A stretch of DNA of 64,000 bases from Straminergon stramineum (lineage: Eukaryota; Streptophyta; Bryopsida; Hypnales; Calliergonaceae), in NCBI GenBank assembly GCA_963920665.1, contig OY987266.1:1245001-1309000 (forward strand), written 5' to 3'. The position numbers and the translations under genes were made by a program. The notes beneath the pieces are model-generated. The model saw only the letters and a program-made list of their open reading frames with translations, made no database searches and was not told the origin of the DNA. Positions within the stretch are counted from its first letter, which is position 1, and each line of letters opens with the position of its first letter. Of the stretch, positions 11,091 to 23,908 are shown in pieces.

Positions 11091-14000
11091 CTACCCATTG
11101 GCATTGCTCGACATTGTTACTGATATGCGGCACTGAGCTTGCATGGCATTCCACTGATACCGAGGGACCAATCTCGTGGTGTAGTGGTTCCAGGGAGGCA
11201 CATGTGGAGCTTTACCTCGACAACTAGTGATCTTACCATGGAAAGACCAACGAGCTTGAATGGGAGATTCATGACGTTCTGGTCCCAAGTGCATCGCGCC
11301 CATAAAAAACTTAGATTCGACGCCAAAAGGAGTATGCACAACGACGGAAAATGGAGGGGAAGATGAACGGCTTGCACTCATGAGAGCCACTTGGAAGCGT
11401 TGTGGTAAAGCCTCGTGACTCCGAATGCTCAACTTGTCGAGATTTGTACCCGGTGAGTCCTGATCGATTCCGTCGTCTAGGTAGAAGAGGGCTGTAAAGA
11501 GCAAGTTAGCTGCCTCATGGATATAGGCAAGTCCGTCAGTATCAAGGTACTTGTTGGTCTCGATCGTCAAGAATGGTATCTTCGTTGCATGGTCAAGTTC
11601 ACACTTTTTACCCTTGGGTACCTTGATGGTTGGATTGAGGCGGACGCTACATCTGCTCGAATCGGGCTGGAGTCGCTTTAAGTGCTCCATGGCATCATGG
11701 CAATGCGTTTTAGAATCGGTCACAACGTCCACCACACTTTTCAAAAAGTAAATTAGGATCTCTGACTGTTGGGGCTTCTTATCATATGACAATTGACCGC
11801 AACCCAGAGATATGAGGGTGATTGTCCGGTGCTTACGCGACATGGTTTGAGCTTCTCTAATGGCGATCTCGGCCGGGCAGTTGAATCGCAAACCACCATC
11901 GATCCACCGTTGGTTGCCAGCTTCATAGGATGGGAAATAGGTGCTAGCGGTTGATGTTGCGGCAGCTGCATCTTTCGCACTGAAGAGATGGTTGTTGAGC
12001 ACACGCCCCCCCAAAACCAGTTTGCGAACTGGTTGCTCTGTCTCCTTTTGGACTGCCTGTTCAGGTAGGTCATCACACTCGTTCTCCAATATTTCGCGGT
12101 TGTACGAGGTGAACCATGCACCAGCGAGGTTGTTGTCGCGGTCTCATGATGTGACGATGACATGCGGACCACCAACATAGCTACGCAGTAGCGGCTGTTC
12201 TCCAAAATTCTCCTTTAGAAGCTTTAGTAGATTATCATTTTTATATTTTGTATCATAAATCCTCAGGAACTAACAGACCCGCATAGTGATATCATAACCT
12301 GCACCAAATCTCAACGTTTTGGAAGAGAAAACCTCTCTACAGAAGTCTTCGAACAACTCAATCACCTTCGGTAGGCTCTTTGGTTGTTCATGGAGTATGT
12401 GTGCAGTAAGTGCCAGTGCAATGATGCCCCCGGTGCTGGTGCCAATGATGAAATCGAACGAATCCTTGACATGCATATCACGAAAAAAGGACATTATTTT
12501 TTCAAGCGAAAGTAGCTCGACGATACCACGGATGCCTCCACCATCAAGTGAGAGGATGCGGTAGCCAGCCAATGAGGGCAGATCCTTTGGAAACGACTTG
12601 GTAGGAGAAAGACAAACATGGCATGTCAAGTTAATGCCCATCTTAGGCAAGTAGGAATCAACTACTTCCTTCAAATCAGCCACTTCCTTCGCACACATGG
12701 CACAGATAATGTGGCCACATGAAAGCACCTTCGTCGGCAGCTCCACCATGCAGCTTATACAGTCTCTACAGAAGATGAAAGATTCCAACCATGGATAATT
12801 GTCACACTCATACTGGCGCACTTTTGATAGCTGTGTCTGAATCTCTTTCACATCCAACGTTTTTGCATTCCAGAGAGTTTTTTCTACTAGGTTGATGAGC
12901 CTATAGTTATTTATTGTATGTTGGACTTCAACATACGGAATGAAGTGCCCATCCACCGCACAGCCTTTCCACTTCGCACGAAGGTATGTGAAGCACTTGC
13001 ATGCATATGACGCACTGTGTCGCAATGGCAAGGCAAACGGCCTGACTCTATTTGGGCGGCACAGGGTTGCTCTCCATCAATCATTGTTTGAGTTTCTTCA
13101 AGGGCTTTTCCAAGATCCTTGGGTAGTTCAGCATTTGCACCGACCGGAACATTCAAACTCAATCGGCCAATCCAGAGAAGCACTGGCAATTTGATGCACT
13201 CTCGAACGATGCTAAGTGATGTTTGATACCTCTTGGATTTGCTTGTGCATTGCAAGTTCGCCTGCTCAACTGCCCTACGAAAGTCGACTATGTAATCTGA
13301 AAGTTTGCCAAAGGGAGGCCTCCGAGCCATGCTTGCCGTATAAATGTCAAACTCTGCATTTAGGTCTTTGTTGAAGGTATCAGTCGCAAGTTGCATGTGA
13401 AGCTGAAGCTGGCGGCGAGTGAAGAGCTGATTTGCCTTCTCTCTAGATCCCCGGATACACGTAGTACACTCATGGATCTCTTCACGCAACATCCTCACTT
13501 GATGCAAGATCACACTGGCATCGATGGCCATATGCGGAATGAGACAGACTAGCGGTTTAGAGTAGTAGCGCTGGAGTTCGTTGTGACTACTAATGTCTCC
13601 CTCTATCCATTTTTTGTATGCCCCTCAAAAATCATCGAACTCCGACTCTTCAGCCTGTGGACCCGTCTTGTTATAGATGAGAATCAATTGAAGTCGATGC
13701 TGATTTGCTATTTCGACAGCCGCCCGTCGACCCCATTGCAACAATGGCTTCAAGATGGATTTTGGCTCCTACCAGTCACCTGAAAAGACAAAACAAAGAA
13801 CGTCTACAAAGATGTAGAGCATGCATGGATACGATATCTGAACGTGGTCGTAGCGCTTGTCGTGGAAGACTTCGTATTTTCCTACTTTTGTATGGTAAAA
13901 GTTGCGGGACACCTTCCACACCCTATGGATGCCGCATGGCTTCTTTGAGCCTTCAAATCCTTCACTGTCGACGTAGAGCAGAGGGTATGTTGAGTCTACG

Positions 14001-14595
14001 GTGGATCGTACCTATGAGTGTGTAGGCACTTGACTGCGGGGGACATGTGAATATCGGCTGACGTTGATTGCGCATCATTCGGCGCGCCCGCCAGAGGCAT
14101 TTGGCCAGCATCTGTCTCACCATCCAAAGAAACAAGGATTCGCAGCAAGGTGCTCTTGCCTACTCCGGTTGGTTCGATGAATGCCGCCAAGGATGGTTGC
14201 GCATTGGGATTTGCAACCAGCAATGCAAGTCGTGGCTGCAGGTGGATGTGATGATCAATTGGACTAAAGAAGCAGAATTTGTTCTTGTCATTGGCGAGCA
14301 TTTCATCATTTGTTGGCGAGGAATGGCCTAGGCCGCGCTCGACCATGAGGTGCTCGTCAATCACCATCCACCGATGGTTACGAATTGCCTTAGAAGTGTG
14401 TACGACGTTTGTATCACATGCTGGACAGAAGGATTGCTTGTAGGAGAGGCAATAAACCACCACCGGAGCTAGCTCTGGATGGCACTCACTGCACCTCATC
14501 ATGTCAGACGAAGATGAGATTGAGAGCGCAGCAAAGTTCAACGTAGCAAGTTGGCCAGATCCATCAACGTCAGCCGCTTCACTAGTCGTCGACAT
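11091..14595 (-). pseudogene. B-box / GTPase-like / RING / patatin phospholipase gene, decayed copy 1
   Basis: Coding order from ATG at 14595: a B-box-like zinc finger (Cys and His at about 35-82); a P-loop EPTGVGKST (141-149); the G3-like motif YVDSEGFEGS and G4-like YNKTG; a RING finger with CISC, CGHIIC and CHVC; then a patatin domain with DGGGIRG oxyanion loop, GTSTGG nucleophile elbow and DGG catalytic Asp. It would be a soluble lipid acyl hydrolase joined to a nucleotide switch and zinc fingers. The frame is broken: one-base shift near 14000, stops at 13769-13771, 13625-13627, 12270-12272 and 12144-12146, and a frame change near 12,950. No intron is needed between domains. The long open C-terminal part (12089-11091) is still readable. 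Sequencing error is unlikely given so many breaks, but some could be unrecognised introns. Confidence 0.8.
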
Positions 14596-14870
14596 GATAA
14601 GGTGAGGTCGCAATGGGAGTAAGCAAGTGCAAAAACAACAAGACTTCAGGCCTAGGTTGTGTATCGCTAGAGTCCCCTGAAAAAATTCTTGACACCTCAG
14701 CGCCACTCCGAACAAAGCATCCCTTCAATTAAACCCGAAGAAAATCTCTACTTCACTCCTACTTTCTAACCATAATCCAGCTCTACTAGAATTAATGTAT
14801 TAATCAGCTCAAACTCCACATAACTCCAATACCGTAGCCCTGAGCACCATTTAATGTAACTACATACTCT
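14596..14870 (-). promoter_or_regulatory. Duplicated upstream region of patatin copy 1
   Basis: Matches 20794-21060, upstream of copy 2, in collinear blocks (for example AAAAACAACAAGA and GAAAATCTCTACTTCA). The tandem duplication therefore included the 5' flank, which probably holds the promoter and 5' UTR. No specific element can be assigned. Confidence 0.5.
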
Positions 14871-16321
14871 CAGCTAGATAACTTTAGGGGAATAAAAATC
14901 ACTAATCAGTGATCACACTCTAAACTCTCATGAACAAAGAGCAAAGTCAACAAGTAGGGATATGGTTAGTATCCAAAGATCAACAATTTTCGTTTGAAGC
15001 CAAGACGAATCCAACAGAAATAAAATCATCGATCCCTGAATAACACATATCACGAGCAAAGTGACAATGAGACCAAAAATGTGAGCAACTTCGTGAAAGT
15101 ATAATTTCACCTTCTGGAGTCAATGTTGCTGCACCAAAACACCTCGTATTGGACCAGGATGGGAGCTTTGGAATTTATAGCCCCCCAGCCAGACGGCCAG
15201 GGTGGATTCCCCCTCGCCCGTCCCCCCCTAGTCAATCAAGAGGTGCATGTAAAAAAAAAGACCCCCTATTTTGTGCATCATTAATTTATCTTCTCTACCT
15301 ATCCAAGCTAATTTGGGGCCTCTAATTGCGAATATGAATTCAAAATTTGCAAATTTTATCATGTGTGAAAAATAAAAGATTTCAGAGTTTTTACTTCAGG
15401 ACAAGCGAGGGGTCAATCTACCCCACATCCATCCAGATCTCATTTTTTTTTCTTTAAGATTCCATATCCAAGAGTTAGAATCTTGACTAAGAAACTAGAG
15501 ACTTATTACTATGTGTTGTTTCAAAAAAATGTAAATAGTAATTATATTTACATATGCTGATTTTTATGCTAAAGATGTGATTTTAGTCTATTTATATATA
15601 ACTATGAAAATATTCATTTATTATTAATGGTATTCCAAGTATTTTTTAAATAGCAAGGCTATTTATAGATGTTGATTTTCCACACTTGATGCTTAAGATT
15701 GGATCCGTAGTCTATTTACACATGACCAATAAAAAGTCTACCTATTACTATCTCATGCTTTCAAAAAATGTAATAGTTATGCTAATTGTGGACAATGATT
15801 TAGCATCACTTGAGTCTCAAAATATGGTGTTAATCCATTTATACACGCCTAATTAAAATGCATATGTGGAAGACTTATGCCTTATGGCTTAAACATATTC
15901 ATTTTTTGCAATTATTATGTTGTCTTACAATTAGTTCCAACATACATGAGTTAATAAGATACATTTAGAGTCATACATCTAAAGTAGAGTATGAAGAAAA
16001 GTAAACAACAATGCCTTGATGAATTGGTATCTAGTAAGATAATTCCAAATTTCAGTGAATGGACCACATGTGGAAACCCCCCAACTCACATGACCCTTAA
16101 TGAGGCTTGTCTCCATACAGCACGGCCATCAAGCTCGGTTCCCTTGATTGAATGAGTATCAAGGCTCAATCCCAAGCTAAAGGGACCAAACTCAAAGGCC
16201 TTAAAGCACTCGTCTCTCTTGATTTAGAATATTGGGAGAATTTTATTGATTTGTTACTCGCTTGTCTATCTATATTTTTTCTAATGTATTCATATACAAA
16301 ACATTTATAAAACAACGGTAT
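14871..16321. other. AT-rich intergenic region
   Basis: No gene or clear repeat boundary seen. A C/G-rich patch lies at about 15180-15235; the rest is AT-rich. Confidence 0.4.
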
Positions 16322-17614
16322 GGTCATGATCCTCATCAAGAGGTGTGCATGTGCTACCTGGTGAGCAAAGGGGACGTTGGGGGTGACTCCCCAAGCCTTG
16401 CAAGAGATGGGATGAAAGGGACTAGGAGTTCTGAGCAATCAAAGCATTGTACCGCTCTGATCCGAATGAATTGGGGGGGTGTCACACATGCTTGAAAAGC
16501 TTGTGAGAAGATGCATCCATGAATTCAAAGAACGCGAGAATCTGAGTTGGGAGTCAAAAGTTATGGCTCCCAAAGATGGTAGTGTCATGGTCGCGTCCCG
16601 AAACATGGGGACATAGAAAACAAGATTTAGGAGGATTCCTTTGAGCCAAATAGAACATGCCACATATCATTGTAAAGATAAAGAGATAAGATTTTTAAAA
16701 TGCTAAGGCTCATGAAGAGATAAGCTGTGAGTTAAAAGTTATGGGCATCCAAAGAGAGTGGAGTCCTAGTGAACTACACCTCCCAGGGGACTCGTACCTT
16801 TGGAGGGTCATAACTTCCTCAATACTTGTTGTATTAGAAAAAATGAATAATCCATGGTGATCTATGAAAAATGTAGATCACGAAAATGAGCTCGCATTTG
16901 GAATTTGGAGCTCAAAACTAAAAATTATCCCGTTGAAAAGATCAGGAGTTTTGGGAGGTCCGGTTTTGGGGAGACCACTTGGAATTGGGTGGTCTTCCAA
17001 GATGGGGAGCATCTTGGGGTTCCTGATGACCTCTAGTATGGGGGGGGAGGCTATCAAATCTCGCAGAGTACTATGAAGAGGGGTGATCTCCCTCCTCCCT
17101 CCCAAATGGTGCCATAATAAATCAAAGTGGCTTTGGGTGGTGAGATTAATGTTGGAGCCTTACCACCACTTGTGTGTTAGCATAGCATGTTTGTGCATTC
17201 CTTGATACCAATTGGATGGTGTCCCACTCCACATTAGGCCATGGTGTGAGTCCCGTTTGGTGAGTTCTGAAATGAATTGGGTTGGGCCTAGTGGGGAGTT
17301 GGATCCCATTCAAGGGCAGTTAGCACCGGTGGGGAATAGTGCCTCCACCGAGTGCTTGGACATCAATGGAAGTTCCGTCTTATACCATTAAATGACATGC
17401 CCGGTGTCTTGTGGGGGTTAAGGGTTGGAAGAAAAGTATTGGGAGTCATGGAGGAATGGGGAATCCCTTGACTTGAGTTGGAACCTAACATTGTGGGTGC
17501 ATGGCATGTGTAGTGTTAGAAGAGCGTGATCATTGGTGTCACTGAAAGGTTAAGTGCTTGGGAAAGTACTAGATGGTGAACTTAAGGTGAAGAGTGTCAC
17601 TAAGAGGTGCGACA
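16322..17614 (+). mobile_element. Solo LTR, copy 1 (LTR retrotransposon remnant)
   Basis: About 1293 bp, homologous end to end to 52187-53469 in the same orientation. It ends in ACA; the start has changed from the expected TG to GG. Flanking pentamers GGTAT (16317-16321) and AGTAC (17615-17619) share the central GTA and differ by transitions, as an aged 5 bp target duplication would. No primer-binding site, gag or pol follows, so it is a solo LTR. It lies between the two patatin-gene copies. Confidence 0.85.
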
Positions 17615-18646
17615 AGTACTTTGGTGTGAAATTTTGGTATGAAGTATTAGCTGTGGCTTTCTTCGTGGACATGTGGACGAATCATGACTTCATCACAACG
17701 GGCTCACTAACTAGGTTCATAGTACTATCATGGTGGATTGATTACTTAGTGGAATTTTGATTTTGTTCATTTTATTTGTTCTTTGTGAAAGCAATAATAC
17801 ACAATGTGTTCTTAAGACACCTGTTGGACCTCACTAATATGACATTGGTTTATTTTTGTTGTTGGGATGGGAACATGTGAGGGCGACATCCTCTTGGAGC
17901 AATTGAATGATTGAGCAAACCACTTCTTCCACAAAATTATGAGATGCTTTGGATGTTTCTACAAACTTTTGTATATATTTGAGCTAGCACATAGGAACAC
18001 TTTGATCATCCTTATGTTTAAAAAATATTGTAATATTTTAGAACCTAGATCTATAAATCACTTGTAGAAAAAATGGGGTGCTATTTTAGAACCTAGCTTC
18101 AATGCTTCAAGTGGAAAAACCTTAAACAAATAGACTAGATTCATATTTCTAACTAGTGACTTTGGTTGAACTAAAGAAGGAAAATTTTGGGTGTATAAGT
18201 TTAGTACAAGTAGAGTTTCAATCTCTTTGTTTTCTCATAGGAAATTGACAAAGAGACCTTGATAAACTAGAAAAATATGGTAGCAATGAAAATTGTTACG
18301 GTAATTTGTATGACAAGAAACTGACATCCCTAATAAACGTGGAACTATGTGTTTAAGGATAAATAGAATATTGCCCTTGAGTAGGCTAGGGATGTTCCAC
18401 AAACACACTATTTTTTCTTGTACTGTTCATCTGTTGACCAAGACAACTTGTAGTCAACATGGATGGTCTATTAGTCGATATGGATGGACAAACTGTCAAG
18501 TCGGCAACAAGCCATCGAAATAAATAAATAAATTTGTCCGTTAGCTTTTGGACATAATCCTAAAGTGTCAGAACGTATCTCGACGGACATTGACGGACAT
18601 CTCAAAGTGAAAAGCTAGTGACAAGATGGGATGGAAAATCTTGCTT
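17615..18646. other. Intergenic region between solo LTR and patatin copy 2
   Basis: No gene seen. About 18430-18600 has several short repeats of GTCAAC/GACGGACAT type but no recognisable element. Homology to patatin copy 1 stops at about 18647. Confidence 0.4.
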
Positions 18647-20793
18647 GGTACTTGTACCCACAACAATGTCAAATAAATCCTTCACCTCCATGTCAGGAAA
18701 GAAAGACATCACCTTCTCGAGGGAGAGCAACTCCAAGATTCTACAAACACTTCTAACATCTAGTGACAAGATTCGGTAGCTGGCCAAGGGGGCCAAATGT
18801 TTAGGATGCCACTTGACGAAAGCGAGGCACATTGGGTATTTTAAGTGGATATCTCCTTTCGGCAAGGACGAACTAGCCACTTCTTTGGCATAAATGATAC
18901 AAATTATATGTCCATATGAGAGCACCTTAGTAGGTAACTCAACCATGTAGCTCATGTAAACTTTGTAAAATGTAATAGTCTCCAACCAAAGATATTTCTG
19001 ACACTCCAAGTAGTGTACTTCCAATAACTGTTCCCAAATCTCTTGCATGTCCAAAGTCTTGGCACTGTGGGGGGCACTTTCCATGAGATTGCATGACAAG
19101 CTTGCAGTTTGCACTTTGGACTTCTGAATATACAATGAAGTCTCCATCCCATCAAAGAGCCTTTCTACTTTGGGTAGAGGCATGTGGAACACTTGCATAA
19201 GTGTCTTGCATTGTGTTGCAATGGCAGATCAAAGACCCTAATCCTTTTCTCGCAGCCCAAGGTTGTTCTCCATCAATCAAAGTTTGAGCTTGTTGGAGAG
19301 CTTTTCTAAGATCCGTGGGCAATTTGGCATTTGCACCTATGGGCACGTTCACATTGAGGTGACCAATCCCGAGAAGCATTGACAGTTCTATTCGCATTTG
19401 GACAATGTTCATTGATATATGGTACTTTTTCGATTTTGTCATGCATTGGAGGTTGGTTTGCTCCATTGCCCTATAAAAGTCCACAATATACTTAGAAAGC
19501 TTACTTGACAAAGGCTTTCAAAACCATATTTGCAGTATAGATATCAAATTCTTCATTTAGATTCTTATTGAAGGTATCAACAACTAGTTGCATGTGCAAT
19601 TGCATCTAACGGCGGGTGAAGAGTTGGTTCGCCTTCTCTCTAGATCGCCTAGTAGGCCTTATGGAGTCATGTATCTTCTCATGCAACATCTTCACTCTAT
19701 GCAAGACTGAAGCATCATCGATGGCCATTTGAAGAATGAGGTAGACCAATGGATCCAAATAGTACAGTTGGAGTTGGTTGTGGCTTTCATTGTTGTTGCA
19801 TATCCATTTTCGAAATCATTGAACTTCGACTGTACAACCTTTGGACCTGTTTTGTTAAAGATGAGAATCAATTAAGGGCGATGTTGATTTTGCCGCTTTA
19901 ATAGCCACCAACCAATCCTACTCCAATTGTAACAATGGTTTCACAATGGATTCTTGTTCACGCCAATTGCCTGAAAAGACAAAATAGAGGATGTCTAAAA
20001 AGATATAGAGCATGTATGGATACGATAGCTAAATGTGGTTGTATCGCTATTTATGGAAGTCTTCATATTTCAATTTCTTAATCTTGCCTGGTAAAATTTA
20101 CAGAACATCTTCCATATGCTTTGGATGGCACGCGGCTCTTTCGAGCCACCACATCCTTTGCTATCTATATAGAGTAGAGGAAATGTTGAATTGTCACTAG
20201 AATGCAGTTGTGCCTATGAGTGTGTTGGCACTTGACCACTTGCGTACAATCATGTGAATATCAGTTGACCTTGATCACGCATCATTCGGTGCATTGGTGA
20301 GAGGCATGTGGCTTGCATCTCTTTCACCATTCAAAAAAACAAGGATTTGTAGTATGTTTCTCTTGCCTACTCCAATTGGTCCAATGAACGCCTCCAAGGA
20401 TGGTTGGGCATTGGGGTCTACAACCAGCGATGCAAGTCGTGGCTATAGGTGGATGTGGTGATCAATCAAACTAAAGAAGCAAAATTTGTTCTTGTCATCG
20501 GCATGCATTTGATCATTTGTCATCGAGGAATGGCCTAGGCCGTACTCCACCATGAGGTACTTTTTAATCATCATTTGCAAATGGTTACGAGTTGCTTTAA
20601 AAGTGTGCACAGCATTCATATCACACAATCCACCCATGCATACCTTGCAAAAGAGGCAAAAAAATTCCATCAAACGTATCTCGCACTCACTACACAATCT
20701 TGCCATAGTAGATGAGTTGAAGACCACGGTGGAGTTGGACGTCACAAACTAGCCAGTTTCATCAACGTCAATCCCTTTTGCTTTGGTTGACAT
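18647..20793 (-). pseudogene. B-box / GTPase-like / RING / patatin gene, decayed and truncated copy 2
   Basis: Homologous to copy 1 from the ATG (20793) through B-box, P-loop, helical linker and RING to the patatin nucleophile elbow, where it breaks off after GTST; the rest of the patatin domain is missing. Decay is further on than in copy 1. There are stops in the first 20 codons and after HHIHL, the P-loop reads GPIGVGKR (Ser/Thr lost), and several zinc-binding Cys of the B-box and RING are Tyr or other residues (SYGHIICIIYA in place of SCGHIICAMCA). Most differences are transitions, consistent with deamination of methylated C. Not functional. Confidence 0.85.
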
Positions 20794-21060
20794 GTTAAGG
20801 TGATAATTTGAGGTTGCATGCAATGGAAGTGAGCAGGGGCAAAAACAACAAGATTTGGGGCTTTGAATTGATTTGGGCCACTAGGGTCCTTTGAAAAAAT
20901 TCTTAACACCTTAGAGTTGCTCTAATGGAAGCATCCCTTCAACTGAACCCCTAGAAAATCTCTACTTCATTACTATTTCCTAACCATAATACAGATCTTC
21001 TACTTGAACATATTAGCTCAAACGTGACTAAACTCCATCACTATAGCCCTCACCATTCAA
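20794..21060 (-). promoter_or_regulatory. Duplicated upstream region of patatin copy 2
   Basis: Matches 14596-14870, so the duplication extends into the 5' flank and fades at about 21060. Confidence 0.45.
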
Positions 21061-22748
21061 TGTATAGAGTTTTGTATATTAGTATTCTATTTGGAAATAC
21101 AAATATGGACATATATATGCACTAGCAAATTAAATATACTTTCACAAGAAGTTCAAACCATCCAACTATTAAAAGAGATAAACCTCCAAGAGAATATATC
21201 TCCTTACTCCCAAGCTTCATCTTATATAATAGAGGACCTTTGTTCTACTTTTACTTTCTATTTTTTATTCTATTGAGAATTGTCTACTAAAGTAAAAGCT
21301 TTAGTCACACTTGGATGTATTCTAAGTGAGTTCATATCTCATCCAAATTTTGATCTTCCACCTCCAATTCTCTATCTTCAAATTTCAACACACTTGTCTT
21401 TATCTTAGAATTGTCTAACTCTAGAGCACTTGTCATCCAAGTGTAGATGTCTGACTCTTGTAAACAAATCCATTATCCAAAGATATCTATCTCCAAGCAA
21501 TCTTTGCTTGCATGCTAGTGCATATTTCATCATGAATTAGTTCATCTATCAATGAATTCATTCATCAAAGTTCATGACAATCACTTCACATTGGTGTTTT
21601 CATGGTATGATTCACTAACTCATGTTGCATTGCACAACTTTGAAATTTTTGAAACTTTGTAAAACATTTAGGAATTTATAGATAGAAATTGGTATTAGAA
21701 TTATTTTTTTAAAATAGAGATACTTGAAGCAAAGTGATGTTTTCTAGCAATGACCAAAAAACTAAAAGAAAAAGGAAAAAAGGTTTTAAATAACATGTAT
21801 GTAATCTAAATTGATATTTATATGGAAAAATTATGTGTTGTCATAGTGCAAAAGTGTACCTCCAAATTCAAAATGAAAGGAAAATACAAAGTTGCACATG
21901 AAATTCTGAGCTATAAATTTTTCAATGTCCATAAGACCATAATAATATATGAAAAAAAGGAGAAGTTCAAATTTTATGAGGAGTTAGATTTCAAAAGGTG
22001 TTATATTTTGATTTTTGAAATGTTTTACTATTTCCAAAAATCTTTCTAATATATTCCATTATCAAAATAGCTTGGGATTATTTTACACATGGGTTTATTT
22101 TAAAATATTTGAATAATAATTAATAAAATCAAACATATACTACATGTACTTTCAAAGTTTGATAAAAAAAGAAATTTGCTCAATTGCAAAGTAATATTAA
22201 AATGAATTTTTGATACTCAAACTCTTCAAAACAAAATGATTTTGACAAACTATAATTCTATTTAATTGTTAATACATACCTAATTTTAAAAATTGGATTA
22301 TTTTAGTTTTGTTATATCATTGCAACACATTTTCTAAAGTAAATTTCAAAAGTTTGTCTAAATTACTTTTAAACAAAATGTACACTATGCCAATAAGTGC
22401 ATTTAAAGCAACAATATAGGACAATTGTAAATTCCTTCAATTTTGTCACCCATACAATGCAAATACCCACATGAAATTAATTGCTTCAATTGCAAAACAA
22501 TTGCAAAACAATTGCAAAACAATTGAAGACCCCTTATACATGTCTAAATCAAAATTAAGAATAAATGAAATTATTTTTAAAAAATTCACTCATATTTAAA
22601 CAAAAAATTATAAAAATTGTCCCTTCCATATATACATTTCCAAATATAGAATATAACATACATAAAGAATATTCCACTTACACATGTTTAAACACGTAAA
22701 AAAAATACACCACCTACACATGGACAAAAATGATTAAATGAAACTTAA
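21061..22748. other. AT-rich intergenic region
   Basis: No gene seen. A short direct repeat of ACAATTGCAAA units lies at about 22490-22525. The rest is AT-rich. Confidence 0.4.
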
Positions 22749-23490
22749 CTCCTGAAGGACCAAGACCTTTTTTTCATCAAATAACACTCAAAACTCCCAT
22801 TTTTATTGTAAATAGTAGAAAATTTTGAAAATTGTATCTTTTGTACATCTAACCACAGGATCTTACTCCTAACTAGTATGAAAATGTGTGTAATAAATTT
22901 CAGAAATTTTGACTGCACAAATTTCAAGATATTTGTGCTTAAAGTGAAAAAAAAATTTGGTACATTGTGGGACTAGATTAGTTGACTTTGAAGCTTCTTA
23001 ACATAAATTTTTTGCACCACAAAGTTTTGAGGTTTAAATCTTTATGGTGAAAATTTGAGTTGAGAATCTAAGGGGGAAAAAATTCAAAAAAATCTTAATT
23101 TTCATTCTTAAGAAAATTGTTAAGTAGAAGTAGGTATGAGATAGAAGGAAAATCTAAATTATTAATATCTCTAAGATGGAATTAAAAAGTTCTAATTCAA
23201 ATGGTAATATTGTTCTAGCAAACAAATCTAATCATATGGAACTTCTTTTTTAATTGTAAAAATTGCATTCAGAAATGAATCCTACAAGTTATTTTTTCAA
23301 GAAGATGCTTATAATTAGATTGCCCGAAAAACAAGATTTTGCATAACTTTCACATCACTTATCCAAATGAAAAGAATAAAAGCTTTTCATGTAGAAAAAA
23401 AATATAATCTATGAAGAAAAAAATTAATTCAAATTTTATGAATTTTTTTTTCTGCCTAGTCTCCCTTGTTTTAAGCTTATTTTTGCTTAC
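22749..23490. mobile_element. piggyBac-like element of family A, truncated copy
   Basis: Starts after TTAA (22745-22748) with CTCCTGAAGGACCAAG, a changed version of CCCCTAAAGGACCAAG. It is collinear with element A (51448-60773) once the nested insertions of A are removed. At 22939-22942 it holds the empty TTAA where element B sits in A. Homology to A ends at about 23490, so the 3' end is missing. No coding capacity. Confidence 0.75.
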
Positions 23491-23779
23491 CCCCTTTAAC
23501 ATGTCCAATTACCACTTGATACAGTCCAATGGACAAAAGGTCTATCTACAACAATGGCTAGTTTATTCGTCATTCGCATTTACAATATTTCTTAAAGCAA
23601 CAACTCAATGTTAACAACTCAAATAATATAGGATGAAGAGCTATTTATTAATTATCTTGATGAAAGGTCCAAGTTGCATTGAAAAAATATCATTATCAAA
23701 TGAAAAATACACAAAAAACTGGTTCACTTCATTTATTATGTAAAAGAAAGATTTGTGTGATATCTTTAAAAAGAATCTT
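23491..23779. other. Spacer between element A relic and tandem array
   Basis: AT-rich, no gene or structure recognised; may include degraded first units of the tandem array. Confidence 0.3.
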
Positions 23780-23908
23780 GCTCACATAAAATTGGACATC
23801 TCAAAGTCAATTTTAATTTACTATTGGATTGGGAGTTATGAAAATACAAAATCCCAAAAATTGTGAAAAAATTTGAAAGTGTTTAATGCTCCAACAAACT
23901 TGCACCTA

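Noticed and set aside
16322..17614. Protein-coding gene in the G-rich block at 16.3-17.6 kb
   Set aside because: The block recurs at 52.2-53.5 kb with LTR ends and target duplication; the short frames are not conserved between copies.
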